This document shows positions 63,470-64,000 of a DNA stretch of 64,000 bases, one piece after another; position 1 is the stretch's first letter, and every line of letters begins with the position of its first letter. The stretch is from Sipunculus nudus (taxonomy: Eukaryota; Annelida; Sipuncula; Golfingiida; Sipunculidae). Below the pieces are notes generated by a model. The model saw only the letters and a program-made list of their open reading frames with translations. It was not told the origin of the DNA and made no database searches. The DNA lies in the NCBI GenBank assembly GCA_026874595.1, contig CM049306.1, forward strand, positions 91,090,642 through 91,154,641, given 5' to 3'. A program made the position numbers and the translations under genes.

Positions 63470-64000
63470 TATAGCTCAGATGACTTACAGTCAACTAAGC
63501 TAAACAGGAGAAAATAAGGGGCCAAGTGGAATGTTTCCGATATTAAAAGGGCCGGTTGTTAGGTTGGTCTAGACCTTTTAACAATGTTAAGCTCAAGGCA
63601 TAAATTAGAATGCATCACTCGCAGTTTATTCTAAGAATTCCCATCATATTAAGTTGTGACATGTGGCATGTGAAGTGCTGTTTAAAGAACAAACAAAAAT
63701 TTATTTTAATATTTGTCCAAGGTCTGTTTGTCACACTGTCCACATTAGAGCTCAACGGATTTTAATTTTAATTTCAAATCAATTTCCTGGTGGGTAGCCC
63801 ATCGTCCAATTTCAAATTTCGTCGGGACGATCCACATGATTAAAAGGCGGATCTTATTGCGGTCCTTATTGTTGGTGAGGTGAGGCTATGTTCTCTCTGA
63901 GTTATTTACTATAAAATTTGGTGCTGAATCACAGTTTCAAATATGTATTTTTTTTTATCGCAAATTCATTTACATGAGTCATGGCTGAAATAGTAAAACA
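63470..64000. other. Unit 3 sequence matching 3560-4090 of unit 1
   Basis: Continues the duplicated unit to the window edge; no gene seen. Confidence 0.6.

Overview
This window is animal nuclear DNA, most likely from a mollusc and probably a bivalve. The evidence is a low gene density, intron-split genes with GT..AG junctions, long (AT)n arrays, tRNA-derived SINEs, Tigger/pogo-type and Mutator-like transposons, and dense families of short tandem repeats carrying gtccgtcgtccgtc, TGACCTTTGACC and aggtcaccatgacc motifs of a style I associate with bivalve genomes. The species cannot be named from the sequence alone.

The only clearly intact genes are two minus-strand paralogues, 16782-20587 and 48742-54268. 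Each has three coding exons of exactly the same lengths (1033, 111 and 224 bp) and encodes a 455-residue protein. Each protein has an N-terminal signal peptide, two repeats resembling the bacterial DUF442 / 'beta-lactamase hydrolase-like' phosphatase-like domain, and a short hydrophobic C-terminus that ends the protein, as in a GPI-anchor signal. The loop of domain 2 is a normal HCGSATR (CX4R); the loop of domain 1 is shortened (CMSARS or CMSVRS, CX3R).

The two genes lie in a large tandem segmental duplication. Unit 1 runs from before base 1 to about 32.14 kb. Unit 2 runs from about 32.14 to 55.43 kb. A third unit starts at about 55.43 kb and leaves the window before its expected gene. Flanking DNA, introns, a SINE and tandem repeats are shared between units, so almost every length difference between units can be read as a later insertion or deletion.

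Unit-specific insertions: (a) a 9.16-kb Mutator-like element at 22789-31950 between units 1 and 2, with long inverted repeats, an 8-bp target duplication and a transposase C-terminal exon, and with a 6.5-kb LTR element lacking visible gag/pol (23796-30284; two 476-bp LTRs) nested inside it; (b) a ~4-kb element with CAGGGGG ends in unit 2 (33662-37616) holding a decayed Cys-rich-tail gene; (c) a Tigger-like element with a broken transposase in unit 2 (44863 to about 46045); (d) a 955-bp Tigger-like MITE in intron 1 of gene 2 (52105-53059); (e) ~1.45 kb in intron 2 of gene 2; (f) ~3.5 kb in unit 3 (58240-61795) with a Tigger transposase C-terminal fragment. Broken leucine-rich-repeat receptor genes lie downstream of the phosphatase-like gene in both units, and an Ig-domain fragment lies in unit 1.

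Most of the remaining sequence is non-coding repeat: three ~145-275-bp tandem families, (AT)n arrays and duplicated intergenic DNA.
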